From: Qipengyuania sp. S6317L1
Lineage (GTDB): Bacteria; Pseudomonadota; Alphaproteobacteria; Sphingomonadales; Sphingomonadaceae
Assembly (NCBI RefSeq): GCF_023015615.1
Contig: NZ_JALKAJ010000005.1
Coordinates: forward strand, 62,001-126,000
DNA length: 64,000 bases
Direction of reading: 5' to 3'
The position numbers and the translations under genes are program-made. A model generated the notes under the pieces. The model was not told the DNA's origin. It searched no databases and saw nothing but the letters and a program-made list of their open reading frames with translations. Positions 17,008 through 26,030 of the stretch are shown in pieces. The stretch's first letter is position 1. Each line of letters begins with the position of its first letter.

Positions 17008-17087
17008 ATCACACTGGACAGGGCCATGAGTTCCTGGCCCTAGCGACCCGAAGCCTAGCTCCCCGTTCACCCGGGGAGCTTTTTTTT
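17008..17087 (+). ncRNA. Candidate small RNA with terminator
   Basis: The gene-free gap between two leftward genes holds a rightward terminator (17057-17087: AGCTCCCC / GGGGAGCT plus seven T) that serves no rightward gene. Just before it is a second hairpin, AGGGCCA (17020-17026) / TGGCCCT (17035-17041). A promoter-like TTGCAC at 16979 with a possible -10 around 17002-17009 would give an RNA of about 80 nt. The family is not recognised. Confidence in the terminator is high; confidence that it ends a dedicated sRNA is moderate. Confidence 0.5.
17057..17087 (+). terminator. Strong rho-independent terminator
   Basis: An 8-bp perfect stem, AGCTCCCC (17057-17064) with GGGGAGCT (17073-17080), is followed by seven T (17081-17087). 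Orientation is plus-strand only; on the minus strand the run is on the wrong side. Confidence 0.85.
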
Positions 17088-17114
17088 GGGCAAGGCGTTA
17101 TCCGGCGCGTTTCT

Positions 17115-17810
17115 TTACACCTCTTCGACCTGATCCATCAGGCCATGCAAATTGGTGATCACCAGATTGCGCCCCTGCTTTCGCATAAGTCCGACCGAGG
17201 TAAGCTCGCTGATCGCGCGGGTGATTGTCTCGCGCTGACCGCCAACGGTGGCAGCCCATTCGGCATGGGTCGGCGGGTCTTTCAGCACGATCTCCCCGTC
17301 ACCCCCGCCAAGCGCCATCGCATTGCGGATCAACTCGTTGTAAAATCGCATCTTTACCGAACTTGCGGTGGTCACATAGATGCGGTCGGACAATTCCCGG
17401 ATGCGGGCGCCCATATCGCGCAGCAGCGCCTTGCTGATCGAAGGGATCGCCGCCATCAGGTCGCTGAAGGCGGGGCCGGAAAGCCGTCCGATCTCGACCT
17501 CGGACATTGCCACGATATTGACCGAGCGCGGCTGTCCGTCGAACACCGCAAGCTCGCCAAAATACGAATAGGTCGGCAAGCGGCGATAGCTGATCTCGCG
17601 GCCCGCGAGCGAGTAGCGGTTGGCCAGAACCTGACCATCGAAAAGCAGGAAGACATCGGTGTCGCGCGCTTCGTGGGCAATGATGGTTTCGCCGCGTTCG
17701 AATCGCACCACCGAAACTTTACTTGCCACTTTTCCGAGGTCTACATCGCTCAGGTCCTCGAAGATGCTGAACCTGCGCAGCTTGTCTTCGAGTATCTTAT
17801 CTAAACTCAT
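17115..17810 (-). CDS. CRP-like cyclic-nucleotide-binding transcription regulator
   Basis: 231 residues from ATG 17810; an upstream in-frame ATG at 17885 lacks a ribosome-binding site, while GGGGGA lies just before 17810. The cyclic-nucleotide domain (about 18-135) has FGELAVFDGQPRS, keeping the Glu, Arg and Ser that hold cAMP in CRP. There are no N-terminal iron-sulfur cysteines, so it is not FNR-like. The winged helix-turn-helix has QRETITR, matching the RETxxR recognition helix of CRP that reads TGTGA. A TGTGA-N6-TCACT site lies 30 bp upstream of its start, so autoregulation is likely. Confidence 0.88.
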   Translation of the reverse strand: MSLDKILEDKLRRFSIFEDLSDVDLGKVASKVSVVRFERGETIIAHEARDTDVFLLFDGQVLANRYSLAGREISYRRLPTYSYFGELAVFDGQPRSVNIVAMSEVEIGRLSGPAFSDLMAAIPSISKALLRDMGARIRELSDRIYVTTASSVKMRFYNELIRNAMALGGGDGEIVLKDPPTHAEWAATVGGQRETITRAISELTSVGLMRKQGRNLVITNLHGLMDQVEEV

Positions 17811-17839
17811 AATCCCCCGACCCTTTGTATTCTGCCAAT

Positions 17840-17855
17840 TGTGACTTGGCTCACT
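17840..17855. promoter_or_regulatory. CRP-type site between the crp-like gene and the DyP operon
   Basis: TGTGACTTGGCTCACT fits the CRP consensus TGTGA-N6-TCACA with one mismatch. It is 30 bp upstream of the CRP-like start and 59 bp upstream of the divergent operon at 17914, so one site could control both. Confidence 0.55.
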
Positions 17856-17913
17856 TGTCAGACCCAACCAAATATGGATAGTCAAAGCAGGGTGTTAAAA
17901 GAGGGGGGAGCCT

Positions 17914-18624
17914 ATGTCCAATGTTGCTGGCAAAGCCTATGGGATGACGGTGATCACTCCCCTGGCAAGACGCCTGGGGTGGGCGAACAAGTGGATATTC
18001 CGTTTTGCGCGCAGCTTTCCCGGAACGCTGAGCGGGCTTATCGGATTGAAGTTCATCCATTTTGCGCGCTGGGTCATTATTCCCAAGGATGCATGGCCAA
18101 CCCTTGGCGAAGAGCCAGAGCGGCTCGACCGTGACGCGATGCTGTTCCTGTCGAATTTCAACGGCACATGGGACCAGTATATCGACGCGTTTTCCGATGG
18201 TATCCCGACCGGGCTCGACCTGTTCTGGTACAAGAACGCGCGCTATCCCGGCTCTGTCCCGATCACGCCGTTCAAGAAGTATATCCGCCTCAACCAGATT
18301 TCGTGCGACTTTTATTACAACGCAACGCCGGGCGCGGCGTATCGCGATGTGATTTCCGCGCTTCGTGTAAAGCGCGCGCTTCTGGAATTGGAGCGGGTTT
18401 ATAACGACCCCGACACGACGCCCGAAAGTTTTGCCAAGGCATATCGCGCCAAGCTGAAAGAGATCCAGAACGATCTCACCACGCAAGGGTTTTCGCCGGT
18501 CGCATCGACCGAAACCGACCTTGCCGAAGAGCGCCGCCAGCAGTTCAACAATCTGCAGGATCAGATGGCCGATGCGCGCGCGAAAGAGCTTAATTTCAGC
18601 GGCGGGGGAGTGGGCAATGCCTAG
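17914..18624 (+). CDS. Unknown protein, first gene of DyP peroxidase operon
   Basis: 236 residues, no signal peptide. No family recognised with certainty. The segment LFLSNFNGTWDQYIDAF (about residues 76-92) resembles strand-helix elements of dimeric alpha/beta-barrel (DyP/chlorite dismutase-like) folds. The C-terminus (residues ~155-225) is helical and charged. It is followed, with an 8-bp overlap, by a second unknown gene and then by the DyP peroxidase, so the three are surely translated together. A role in delivering substrate or in membrane placement of the peroxidase is only a guess. GAGGGGGGAG precedes the ATG. Confidence 0.82.
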   Translation: MSNVAGKAYGMTVITPLARRLGWANKWIFRFARSFPGTLSGLIGLKFIHFARWVIIPKDAWPTLGEEPERLDRDAMLFLSNFNGTWDQYIDAFSDGIPTGLDLFWYKNARYPGSVPITPFKKYIRLNQISCDFYYNATPGAAYRDVISALRVKRALLELERVYNDPDTTPESFAKAYRAKLKEIQNDLTTQGFSPVASTETDLAEERRQQFNNLQDQMADARAKELNFSGGGVGNA

Positions 18625-19585
18625 TATCGATGGCGGATATTACTTTCTCACCGTGCTGGTGCCCGTGCGCAAGGCGTGGCCTGCGCGGCCCGAAGATGTG
18701 AAGAACAGGGGCGAGGGCAAATACCGCACCGCGCCAATCATCCAGCTGCGCGAGAAGCTGGCGGGAATGCCAACCGCGATGCAGACCCCGGCAAGCCACA
18801 GGTCGGGCGAGATCAGCAATTTCTCCAAGTCCACCCGCACGCATCTTGCGCGCTTCGCTGTGATTGACCGGCTGGGCTACAACGGCTTTGAGGCGGCCGA
18901 CCCTGTGTTCGACAAGCTTGGCTTTGCAAAGCCGATCAACAACCGCTCCGAGCTTTCGCACCCCTATCTTCTGTTCGCCGCCGAATTCGACGCGCCAAGC
19001 GGGTCGCGCAATCGCGATCTGGCCGTTTACCTGCGCGAACTTTGGGATGTGATGCGCGATGATCTGGTCGATATTTTCGGCAATTGCGTCGCCTTTGAAC
19101 CCGACGAAATCACAACCGCCGCAGACTTCATCGCTTACATCAAGCAATGCGAGATCGAGACGACGATGCCGTTCAATTTTTATTGGATGGATACGCCGCA
19201 ACTGCCCACGCTGACGACGCGGGGGCTGGGAATTGGCGCTGCCATTTCGGCGCTGCTTCTCGCGCTTCCGGTGTGGTTTTTGCTGGGCGACCTTGCCTGG
19301 TACTTCAAGCTGCTGATTGCTCTTATCCCTGCGTTGATCGGAGCGATTGCGTTCGTCGCGTTCCGGTTCAAACAATATGGCGACAGACCTTTTCCCTCGC
19401 CGCCTGATGCCGACCTTCTCTCGGTGCTCAAGGGTTTGCACCTGCAAACGACTTTTGGCCGGTTCGTGGTCGATAATCAGGCCACGCACGCAGACGCACT
19501 GTTCGATGCGTTTGGCACTTACCTGCAAGACAACCGGCCACAAAAACCGACGCCGCGCCACCCTGCGGGGAGGGTCTATTCATGA
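18617..19585 (+). CDS. Unknown protein with two central TM helices, DyP operon
   Basis: 322 residues from ATG 18617, chosen for GGGGGAG 6 bp upstream and the 8-bp overlap with the preceding gene; the frame is open further up but lacks a site. The N-terminal ~200 residues contain HPYLLFAAEFDAPSG and a helical segment that again looks like a ferredoxin-like/DyP-type half. Two TM helices follow (about 207-255: GIGAAISALLLALPVWFLL and LLIALIPALIGAIAFVAF), then a ~65-residue cytoplasmic tail. It may anchor the peroxidase to the membrane. The stop overlaps the DyP start by 4 bp (ATGA). Confidence 0.82.
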   Translation: MPSIDGGYYFLTVLVPVRKAWPARPEDVKNRGEGKYRTAPIIQLREKLAGMPTAMQTPASHRSGEISNFSKSTRTHLARFAVIDRLGYNGFEAADPVFDKLGFAKPINNRSELSHPYLLFAAEFDAPSGSRNRDLAVYLRELWDVMRDDLVDIFGNCVAFEPDEITTAADFIAYIKQCEIETTMPFNFYWMDTPQLPTLTTRGLGIGAAISALLLALPVWFLLGDLAWYFKLLIALIPALIGAIAFVAFRFKQYGDRPFPSPPDADLLSVLKGLHLQTTFGRFVVDNQATHADALFDAFGTYLQDNRPQKPTPRHPAGRVYS

Positions 19586-21228
19586 ACCGCTTCAACGATA
19601 AAGAGCGCATTGCCCTCAGGCTTGCCGATATTCAGGGCAACATCCTCAATGCCTATGGCAAGCAGGGTTTTCCAAAAGGGCGCGCGATTTTCCTGCACGT
19701 GGAAGACGGGGAGAAGGGGCGTAAGTTTCTCTTCGATTTTTATGAGCGGGTAACGACCGCGGTGCGCTGGAAAAGCGATAATCCGTATGCGCCCAAGGCC
19801 GAAACCGAAGCGCCGCCACGCCCTCCGGTCACGCTCAATTTCGCTTTCACTTTCAACGGGCTTCTGGCGCTTGGCGTGCCGATCAAGACGCTTTCCATGA
19901 TGCCGCCCGAATTCATGCAGGGGATGCGCGCAAGGGCGCCTATTTTGGGTGATACGCTGCCCGAAGGCGCGCTCGAAAATTGGGACGAGGTGTGGAAGCA
20001 CGAAGCGCAGGCCGTGGGCCCGCACAACGTCCATATCATGGCGTTGCTCAATTCGCGCATGGACCCGATGACCGGTGAACCCGTGCCCGAACTGGACGAG
20101 CTGACCGGTGAAATCCGCAGCTTTTGCCAGATCGAAGGCGGCATCCGCATCCTCAAAGGGCACGGCGCCGGCAATGCCGAATATCAGGACATGAGCGCGC
20201 GCCTCCACAAGGATGAGGCCACCGGCCAATATACCGCGCTTCCGATGGAGCATTTCGGCTTTGTCGACGGGATCAGTGACCCCGTGTTCGAGGGGCAATT
20301 CCTGATTGAGGACGAGGACGCGCGCAAGGTGGGCAATGGCAAATTCGTGGGCGACTTTGCCGATGAAGAAAGCCTGTGCGATCCTGATAATTGGGAGCCG
20401 CTTGCCACGGGCGAATTCATGCTCGGCTATCCCGATGAAGCCAAGGAATTGCCACCTGCCGCGCGGCCAAACCTGTTCAGCACCAACGGCACTTTCATGG
20501 CTTATCGCAAGCTTGAAGAGAAGGTTGAGCGTTTCGAGGAATATATCGAGGAAACCGTGCCCGAATTCGCGCAGGTTTACGGCATCGCGGACCAAACCGA
20601 GGCGCGCGAGACGTTCATGGCAAAGTTTTCTGGCCGGTGGCGCGACGGGGTGCCTTTGTCGCTTGCACCGACTTATGAAAAATGGGTCGAGTTCAACGAG
20701 CAGAACCAGGATCAGGTCACACGGCGGCCCAAGCTGTCGCAATTTGTCTATGCCGGCGATGAAGACGGCAGCGCGTGCCCGATGAGCTCGCACATCCGCC
20801 GGGTGCACCCGCGCGATATGCTGGGCCCGATCCCGGGTAGCGGCACCATCCTCGTCAATCGCAGGCGCATCCTGCGCCGCGGCCTTCCCTATGAGGACAA
20901 GGGCGAGGATGGCGCGCATGAACGCGGCATCGTGATGTTGATCTGTTGCGCCAGTCTCGAACGGCAATTTGAATTCGTCCAGCAGCAGTGGATCAATTAC
21001 GGCATGGATTCCAATGCCGGAAATGACACCTGCCCGCTGCTCGGCAACCGGCCCAACAAGGATACCAAATTCGTGATCCCGAAAGATCCCGACGCCGGGG
21101 ATGAGGGCGCGCCCTATATCTGCACCAAGCTGCCGCAATTTGTGGAGACGAAGGGCGGGGCGTATTTCTTTGTGCCCAGCATGACGAGCCTGCGGATGAT
21201 CGCGATCGGGGTAATCGACCCGACCTGA
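19582..21228 (+). CDS. DyP-type heme peroxidase
   Basis: 548 residues. The DyP signature GXXDG is FGFVDGISDP (Asp229 as proton donor), the proximal heme His is probably His404 in SSHIRRVHPR, and the C-terminal motif ERQFEFVQQQWIN is typical. It reduces hydrogen peroxide and oxidises dyes or aromatic compounds. It is longer than encapsulated DyPs and has no encapsulin-targeting tail or signal peptide, so it should be cytoplasmic unless held by its neighbour. Third gene of the operon at 17914, probably under the CRP-like site. Confidence 0.9.
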   Translation: MNRFNDKERIALRLADIQGNILNAYGKQGFPKGRAIFLHVEDGEKGRKFLFDFYERVTTAVRWKSDNPYAPKAETEAPPRPPVTLNFAFTFNGLLALGVPIKTLSMMPPEFMQGMRARAPILGDTLPEGALENWDEVWKHEAQAVGPHNVHIMALLNSRMDPMTGEPVPELDELTGEIRSFCQIEGGIRILKGHGAGNAEYQDMSARLHKDEATGQYTALPMEHFGFVDGISDPVFEGQFLIEDEDARKVGNGKFVGDFADEESLCDPDNWEPLATGEFMLGYPDEAKELPPAARPNLFSTNGTFMAYRKLEEKVERFEEYIEETVPEFAQVYGIADQTEARETFMAKFSGRWRDGVPLSLAPTYEKWVEFNEQNQDQVTRRPKLSQFVYAGDEDGSACPMSSHIRRVHPRDMLGPIPGSGTILVNRRRILRRGLPYEDKGEDGAHERGIVMLICCASLERQFEFVQQQWINYGMDSNAGNDTCPLLGNRPNKDTKFVIPKDPDAGDEGAPYICTKLPQFVETKGGAYFFVPSMTSLRMIAIGVIDPT

Positions 21229-21248
21229 TCGGGCGCAAGAAAGCTGCT

Positions 21249-22538
21249 TTAGTCGTATTCGACCCAAAGGCTTTCGGGAAAAGGACCAAAGGTGGTGAGC
21301 TTGCCGTCTTTGCCGGGCGCGCGGCGCACATTGTCGCGTTCCAGCAAGGCTTTGAACGTCTGCGTCACTTGCGCATAGGCAAGCGGCGCCCCGATGCACC
21401 AGTGCAGGCCAAACCCCATAAGCATGTAATCGGTCTGCTTGCGGTTCGGATCGAATTTGGTGGGGTTTTCCACCCGGCGCGGATCGTGCATCGCCGACTG
21501 GGTCGAGACGAGGATATTCGTGCCCTTCTTGATGCGTTTTTCGCGGCTGGTGCCAGCGGCGATCACCACATCTTCGGCTGCCACGCGGAATGGTCCGGGA
21601 TTGAGCGGCCAGAACCGCATCGCCTCAAACAGGATGCGTTGCAAAAGGTCATCATCGCCCGCGCGCGCCGCCTCGCGCGCCTGTCGCATCCAGTCAGGTT
21701 TTTCCAGCAGAAGGTCGAGCATATGCCCCGATGCCATGGTGTTGGTCGGCACAAAGCCGGTCACCATCCCGATCAGGATCGCGCGGATGATGGTGTCGGG
21801 CATTCCTTCGGGGTTCTGGCGCTGGCGCTCAACCAGCCGCGCAGTGATCGTGTCACCGCCAGGGCTCGCCTGTGCCCGGTCAATCGCCTCATCGACAATG
21901 GGACGCACGAACTGCGCTGCACCAAAGGCGGCCTCTTCAAGGTTGGGATCATCGGTCGGATTGCCGAACATGTAAGTGCTCATCGCAATCGTCCAACGGC
22001 CAAAACTGGCCTTGTCCTCGACGCGCAGCCCGTAATATTCCTCGCAAATGCGTGTTGGCACCAGCGTCAAAAGCCCGCTGACCGCGTCGATCTTGCCATC
22101 GCCTTTTTCAAGCAGGCGCTTGGCTTCCTGATAGGCAAAAGGGGCAACGATCTCCTCATTGTCGGTGCGCTTGAACGCGCTCATCGTCTCTTTCTTCAAC
22201 CCCTGATATTCAGGGCCATCCGCCATGCCGAGCACGAAGTTCGGACCGCCGTTAAGCGCCTCGATCTTGGGGCCGAACGGAACCGCAACCTGCTTGTCGT
22301 TCTGGAGCGCTTCGGCGACATCATCATAGCGCGTGATGAAGGCCCAATTGCCAATCGTCGGGATCGGCCAATAGCGGCGCAGAAACGCCATATAGGGATA
22401 GGGGTTGCGCACGATGCGCCCGATCACGCGTGAGACAAACCCGTCGGACTGGAGCAGTGTCGGGTCAAATCTTTCATCGCCTGAAGACGCCTTCTCCCGG
22501 CTTTTCTTCATCCGCCCGAATGTTGCGACGTTGCCCAT
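21249..22538 (-). CDS. Cytochrome P450
   Basis: 429 residues. The heme-binding loop is GFGLHWCIGAP with Cys381 as axial ligand. The ExxR motif is EAMR in the K helix. The I helix reads GMVTGFVPTNT, without the usual AGxDT acid, so proton delivery may differ from standard P450s. No ferredoxin partner gene lies nearby. Substrate unknown. It converges with the DyP gene, leaving 20 bp, and lies 40 bp downstream of the cyclase-AAA gene, so it may share its transcript. Confidence 0.9.
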   Translation of the reverse strand: MGNVATFGRMKKSREKASSGDERFDPTLLQSDGFVSRVIGRIVRNPYPYMAFLRRYWPIPTIGNWAFITRYDDVAEALQNDKQVAVPFGPKIEALNGGPNFVLGMADGPEYQGLKKETMSAFKRTDNEEIVAPFAYQEAKRLLEKGDGKIDAVSGLLTLVPTRICEEYYGLRVEDKASFGRWTIAMSTYMFGNPTDDPNLEEAAFGAAQFVRPIVDEAIDRAQASPGGDTITARLVERQRQNPEGMPDTIIRAILIGMVTGFVPTNTMASGHMLDLLLEKPDWMRQAREAARAGDDDLLQRILFEAMRFWPLNPGPFRVAAEDVVIAAGTSREKRIKKGTNILVSTQSAMHDPRRVENPTKFDPNRKQTDYMLMGFGLHWCIGAPLAYAQVTQTFKALLERDNVRRAPGKDGKLTTFGPFPESLWVEYD

Positions 22539-22578
22539 TGTTTCCCCCCAAGGTCAATTGCCGGGAAATACTACACTA

Positions 22579-25500
22579 CTATGCGGGCAAGAGACTATAA
22601 AAACCGAATTTTTCCCAAAGTTTCTTGTTCAGGTTGTCGGACAATCCGGCCCCCTGTTCGCGGGCCCATCCCTGTGCCATTGCAGCCGAGGCCAGCGCGT
22701 CATCGGGTTTTCCATCAAGGTGGTCGAGTACGGCTTTGAGGCCGTAATATTCGGCAAGCATATGGTTCATGCCATATTGGGTCGTCGTCTCGATCGCCCA
22801 TTCATTGGCCTCGCGCGCTTTGTCCTGTTCGCCCTGGTTGAGCCATGCAAGCCCTTCCCAATGTTTGTAGGTGGGCTGATAGAGGATGCTGCCGGTCTGC
22901 CCGTAATCCTCAAGCGCGCGCGCGATTTGCTGCGCGCCATCGGGGGCGCCGGTGAGGGCGTAGAAATGGGCAAGGTGCACGCGTTCGGTAAACAGGAAGT
23001 AGTATATCTCGTGCTTCTCGCACAAGGCGATGCAGTCTCGCAGATCCTGCCCGAGCCCGTCAAAATCGCCCAGCATCAGGCGGCAATAGTTGCGCCCGAC
23101 CCCTGCAAAAGCGCGGGTGTAGGGCTGCGCGATGGCATCGGCACGCTCGCTTGCGGCGGAATAAAGCTCGATCCCGCGCGCCGTCTCGCCCATGTAAACC
23201 AGAGCCCAAGAAGCATAGATTTGCATCGCGGCGAGGAGATCATCGGCCACCATTTCCTGCGCGACGTTATCGCCAGTCTGGCCCATTAGCGCGATGCCCT
23301 CCAAAAGGTCGCTTGCGCACTGCTTGTAATCGCCAAGGGGAAAGCTTGCGATGCCCCGGCTGCGGTATCCAATAAGCCGCCAGGCGTTGTCATCGAAGGT
23401 CTCGCCAAGTTCGAGCATTTCGGCGCCGCGATCCTGCGTTGCCTGAATACGGCTGAGTTGCAGGTCATAGGACTGTTGTCCGTGCATCGAGGCGAGCAGC
23501 TTGGCCCGGTCCCCGCGCTCTCCGGCAAGGGCGCGCGCGCGGGCGAACACCTTACCGGTTTCAGGGTTTGCGTGCCCAACTTGCGAAAGCAGCACCTTGC
23601 CAAGGGTCAAAAGAAGGTCAAGCTCCAGCCTTACCCGTTCGCGCGCATCGCCGACCTGTCCGATCAGTTCAAGGCCGCGCCTCAGCCGCGCTTCGGCCTC
23701 TTTCATCGCGAAAACGCGCAAGGCGTCCTGTCCGGCCATAAGCCAATAGTGGATCGCCCGAGCAGGCAGCCTGGCTTCGAGCGCATAATGCGCCCAGCGT
23801 TCCGGGTCGATCGGGGTGTCGGCCCCGCTGTCCTGCTCAAGCGCTTCGAGAAGGCACGCATTGTATTCGCGCCGCTCTCCGCGAACTAGGGTCGAATAGG
23901 CAATTTCCTGAATCAGAACGTGGCGGAACTGAAATTCGTCGCGCTTGCCGGGCATTGCCACGCTCAACCCCGATTCCAGCAGGGTCTTGCACCCGCGTTC
24001 GATCAGCGGGGTGAGGTCCGGGGCGACCTTGGCCAGATCCTGCGTGGTAAATTCGCGGCCCACGACAGAAGCAATCTGCGCAATCCGCTTCGCCTCGCCC
24101 AATTGGTCAAGCCGCGCGAGCAGCGAATCCTGCAAGGTTTCCGGCAGGGTAAAGTTCGACTGGACGCCCAATCCTTCTGCCGCGCTTCCCGCCACGTGAG
24201 CCTCTGAATCGAGGATGGCCTTGGTCAGTTCCTCGATGAAAAGCGCAATCCCGCTTGCCCGTTCGGTGATGGCTTCCACCATCGAAGGCGAGGCCTTTGC
24301 TCCCAGCACCTGATTGATGAGAGCGCCCGCTTCGTCATCGGTCAGAGGCGGAAGTTCGACGCGCGCGATGCGGTCGTCTTTCTGCCAGATGTCGTACACA
24401 TCGGGGCGCGCGGTCATGATGACCATGATCCGCCTTTCCTCGCCTTGCGCGACAAAGCCATCGATCAATTCAAGCGTTGTCGGATCGGCCCAGTGCAGGT
24501 CCTCCATCAGCACCACCACCGGCTGATGCCGGGCGAGAAGGTCGATCTGGTTGAGAATGGCGCGGATTGTGGCGCGGCGAAGCTGGCCTGCGTTCATCGC
24601 CGTGACCTCTTCGGGCGGCGGCGTCTCGAGCCCGACGAGGCTGCTGAGCATGTAGCGGTCGAGTTCGCTCGTGCCCGCAGCGAGACGATTGTCGAATGCC
24701 TGACGTGACGGGACAGACTGGTGATCGCCAGCCCCGGCCATGTTTTTCAGACGCGTGATGAAGGGGCGAAGGGCAGCCTGGCGTGAATGGGGCGCGCAAA
24801 AGCAGGGAATAAAGGTCGTGCTCGCATGGTCGAGCGAGTGGATGAAATCCGCCACGAAGCGCGATTTTCCAACGCCTGCCTCGCCCTCGACCAGACATAC
24901 CTGAAGCTTGCCCTCGCGCGCTTCGGCCCATCTTCGGGTGAGGTCTTCCTTTTGCGATGTGCGCCCTATCAGCGTCGCATTGCCGCCGCGCAGCGCCCTG
25001 AAACGGTCTTGCTGGCTGCGCGCAAGAACGCCGAAAGCGCGCACGTTCCTGGCAAAACCCTTGGCGTCGATGATGCCAAGGTCCTCCAGCTGGAAAAGCC
25101 CGCCGACAAGCCGCCGCGTGCGTTCGGCGATGACGCATTGATTGGCCTTGGCATAGCTTTGCAGACGCGCGGCAAGGCTGGTGACCTGACCGACCGCGCT
25201 GTTGCCGGTGTCGCCTTCCTCGATGCGCCCGACGATGCTCGTGCCGGTGGCAACCCCGACGCGGGCCTGCGCCTTTTCGCCATTGGGCAGGGTGATCTTT
25301 GAAACCGCTTCGATCAGGGCAAGGCCGGAGAGAACCGCGCATTCGGCCGCGTCTTCGGAGGCAACGGGATAGCCGAAATAGATAATCCCGCCATCGCCCA
25401 CATGGGCGCCGACATAGCCATCGAACGGCTGCACCGCAGCAGAGGCGACATTGTGAAAATTGGAGATCGCCTCGCGGAAATCCTCCGGCTCGACGCTGGT

Positions 25501-25680
25501 GGACAGCCTGGTTGAGCCCACGAGATCGTAAAACAGGACGGTGATCTGGCGGCGTTCGGTCTGGGCTCTTGCGCCTTTGATCGGTGGCTGTGCCGCCTCG
25601 GCAGACGCAAGTTTTTCTCCGCAATTGCTGCAGAACTTGTGGCTTTTAAGCCTTTCCCTCTGGCACTCCCCGCACGCCAT
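22579..25680 (-). CDS. Class III cyclase-domain / AAA ATPase / TPR regulator
   Basis: 1,033 residues. An N-terminal zinc ribbon (CGEC...CSNCGEK, residues 3-21), a class III nucleotide cyclase domain (about 43-215), an AAA/NB-ARC-like ATPase with Walker A GEAGVGKS and Walker B VVVLMEDLHWAD (about 235-560), and a long TPR-type helical tail. The two metal Asp are present (FYDLVGST and HVGDGG). The substrate Lys position reads Ala (AHVGDG), and the transition-state Asn before AAR is Ser (TSLAARL). Cyclase activity is therefore doubtful and the domain may only sense nucleotides. The architecture is common in soil and marine proteobacteria; targets are unknown. Confidence 0.88.
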   Translation of the reverse strand: MACGECQRERLKSHKFCSNCGEKLASAEAAQPPIKGARAQTERRQITVLFYDLVGSTRLSTSVEPEDFREAISNFHNVASAAVQPFDGYVGAHVGDGGIIYFGYPVASEDAAECAVLSGLALIEAVSKITLPNGEKAQARVGVATGTSIVGRIEEGDTGNSAVGQVTSLAARLQSYAKANQCVIAERTRRLVGGLFQLEDLGIIDAKGFARNVRAFGVLARSQQDRFRALRGGNATLIGRTSQKEDLTRRWAEAREGKLQVCLVEGEAGVGKSRFVADFIHSLDHASTTFIPCFCAPHSRQAALRPFITRLKNMAGAGDHQSVPSRQAFDNRLAAGTSELDRYMLSSLVGLETPPPEEVTAMNAGQLRRATIRAILNQIDLLARHQPVVVLMEDLHWADPTTLELIDGFVAQGEERRIMVIMTARPDVYDIWQKDDRIARVELPPLTDDEAGALINQVLGAKASPSMVEAITERASGIALFIEELTKAILDSEAHVAGSAAEGLGVQSNFTLPETLQDSLLARLDQLGEAKRIAQIASVVGREFTTQDLAKVAPDLTPLIERGCKTLLESGLSVAMPGKRDEFQFRHVLIQEIAYSTLVRGERREYNACLLEALEQDSGADTPIDPERWAHYALEARLPARAIHYWLMAGQDALRVFAMKEAEARLRRGLELIGQVGDARERVRLELDLLLTLGKVLLSQVGHANPETGKVFARARALAGERGDRAKLLASMHGQQSYDLQLSRIQATQDRGAEMLELGETFDDNAWRLIGYRSRGIASFPLGDYKQCASDLLEGIALMGQTGDNVAQEMVADDLLAAMQIYASWALVYMGETARGIELYSAASERADAIAQPYTRAFAGVGRNYCRLMLGDFDGLGQDLRDCIALCEKHEIYYFLFTERVHLAHFYALTGAPDGAQQIARALEDYGQTGSILYQPTYKHWEGLAWLNQGEQDKAREANEWAIETTTQYGMNHMLAEYYGLKAVLDHLDGKPDDALASAAMAQGWAREQGAGLSDNLNKKLWEKFGFYSLLPA

Positions 25681-25754
25681 GCGCGCTACCTACAGGGCAT
25701 TGGCCCTGTTAAAAAGCAGTTTTTGCGGGAAAAGCGACGGTTTTTGAAGGGAAA

Positions 25755-25830
25755 TGGTGCCGGCTGCAGGAGTCGAACCCGCGGCCTGATGATTACAAAT
25801 CAACTGCTCTACCAACTGAGCTAAGCCGGC
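25755..25830 (-). tRNA. tRNA-Thr (anticodon TGT)
   Basis: 76 nt on the minus strand with the CCA end encoded (25755-25757). The acceptor stem GCCGGCT/AGCCGGC is perfect, the D-arm is AGCTCAGTTGGTAGAGCA, the anticodon loop is TTTGTAA, and the T-arm is GCGGGTTCGACTCCTGC. Confidence 0.95.
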
Positions 25831-25993
25831 CCATCTTGTCGCCGCGTATAACGTATCAAACGCGAGAAGCGCCCGCTAGCCGCAAAGGGGGGCACCTGTC
25901 CAGACCCCTTTTGCTCAATTTCGCCGAACATAATCATCCCTTCATCGAAGAAGGTGTCCAAAGCGGTGATATCGCCTTGCAATGCTTGCCCTG

Positions 25994-26004
25994 AGATATA
26001 TCTT
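25994..26004. promoter_or_regulatory. AGATATATCTT palindrome upstream of the TM2 gene
   Basis: This 11-bp string, with a perfect 10-bp palindrome, recurs at 28893-28903 in front of the PadR gene. Here it ends 26 bp before the TM2 start. It is a candidate PadR operator. Confidence 0.45.
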
Positions 26005-26030
26005 GGCACGCGACTTAGGGACGGGTGGAA

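Noticed and set aside
19576..21399. 607-codon open frame antisense to the DyP gene
   Set aside because: Shadow of GC-rich codon usage; no ribosome-binding site or family motifs, while the sense strand has full DyP motifs.
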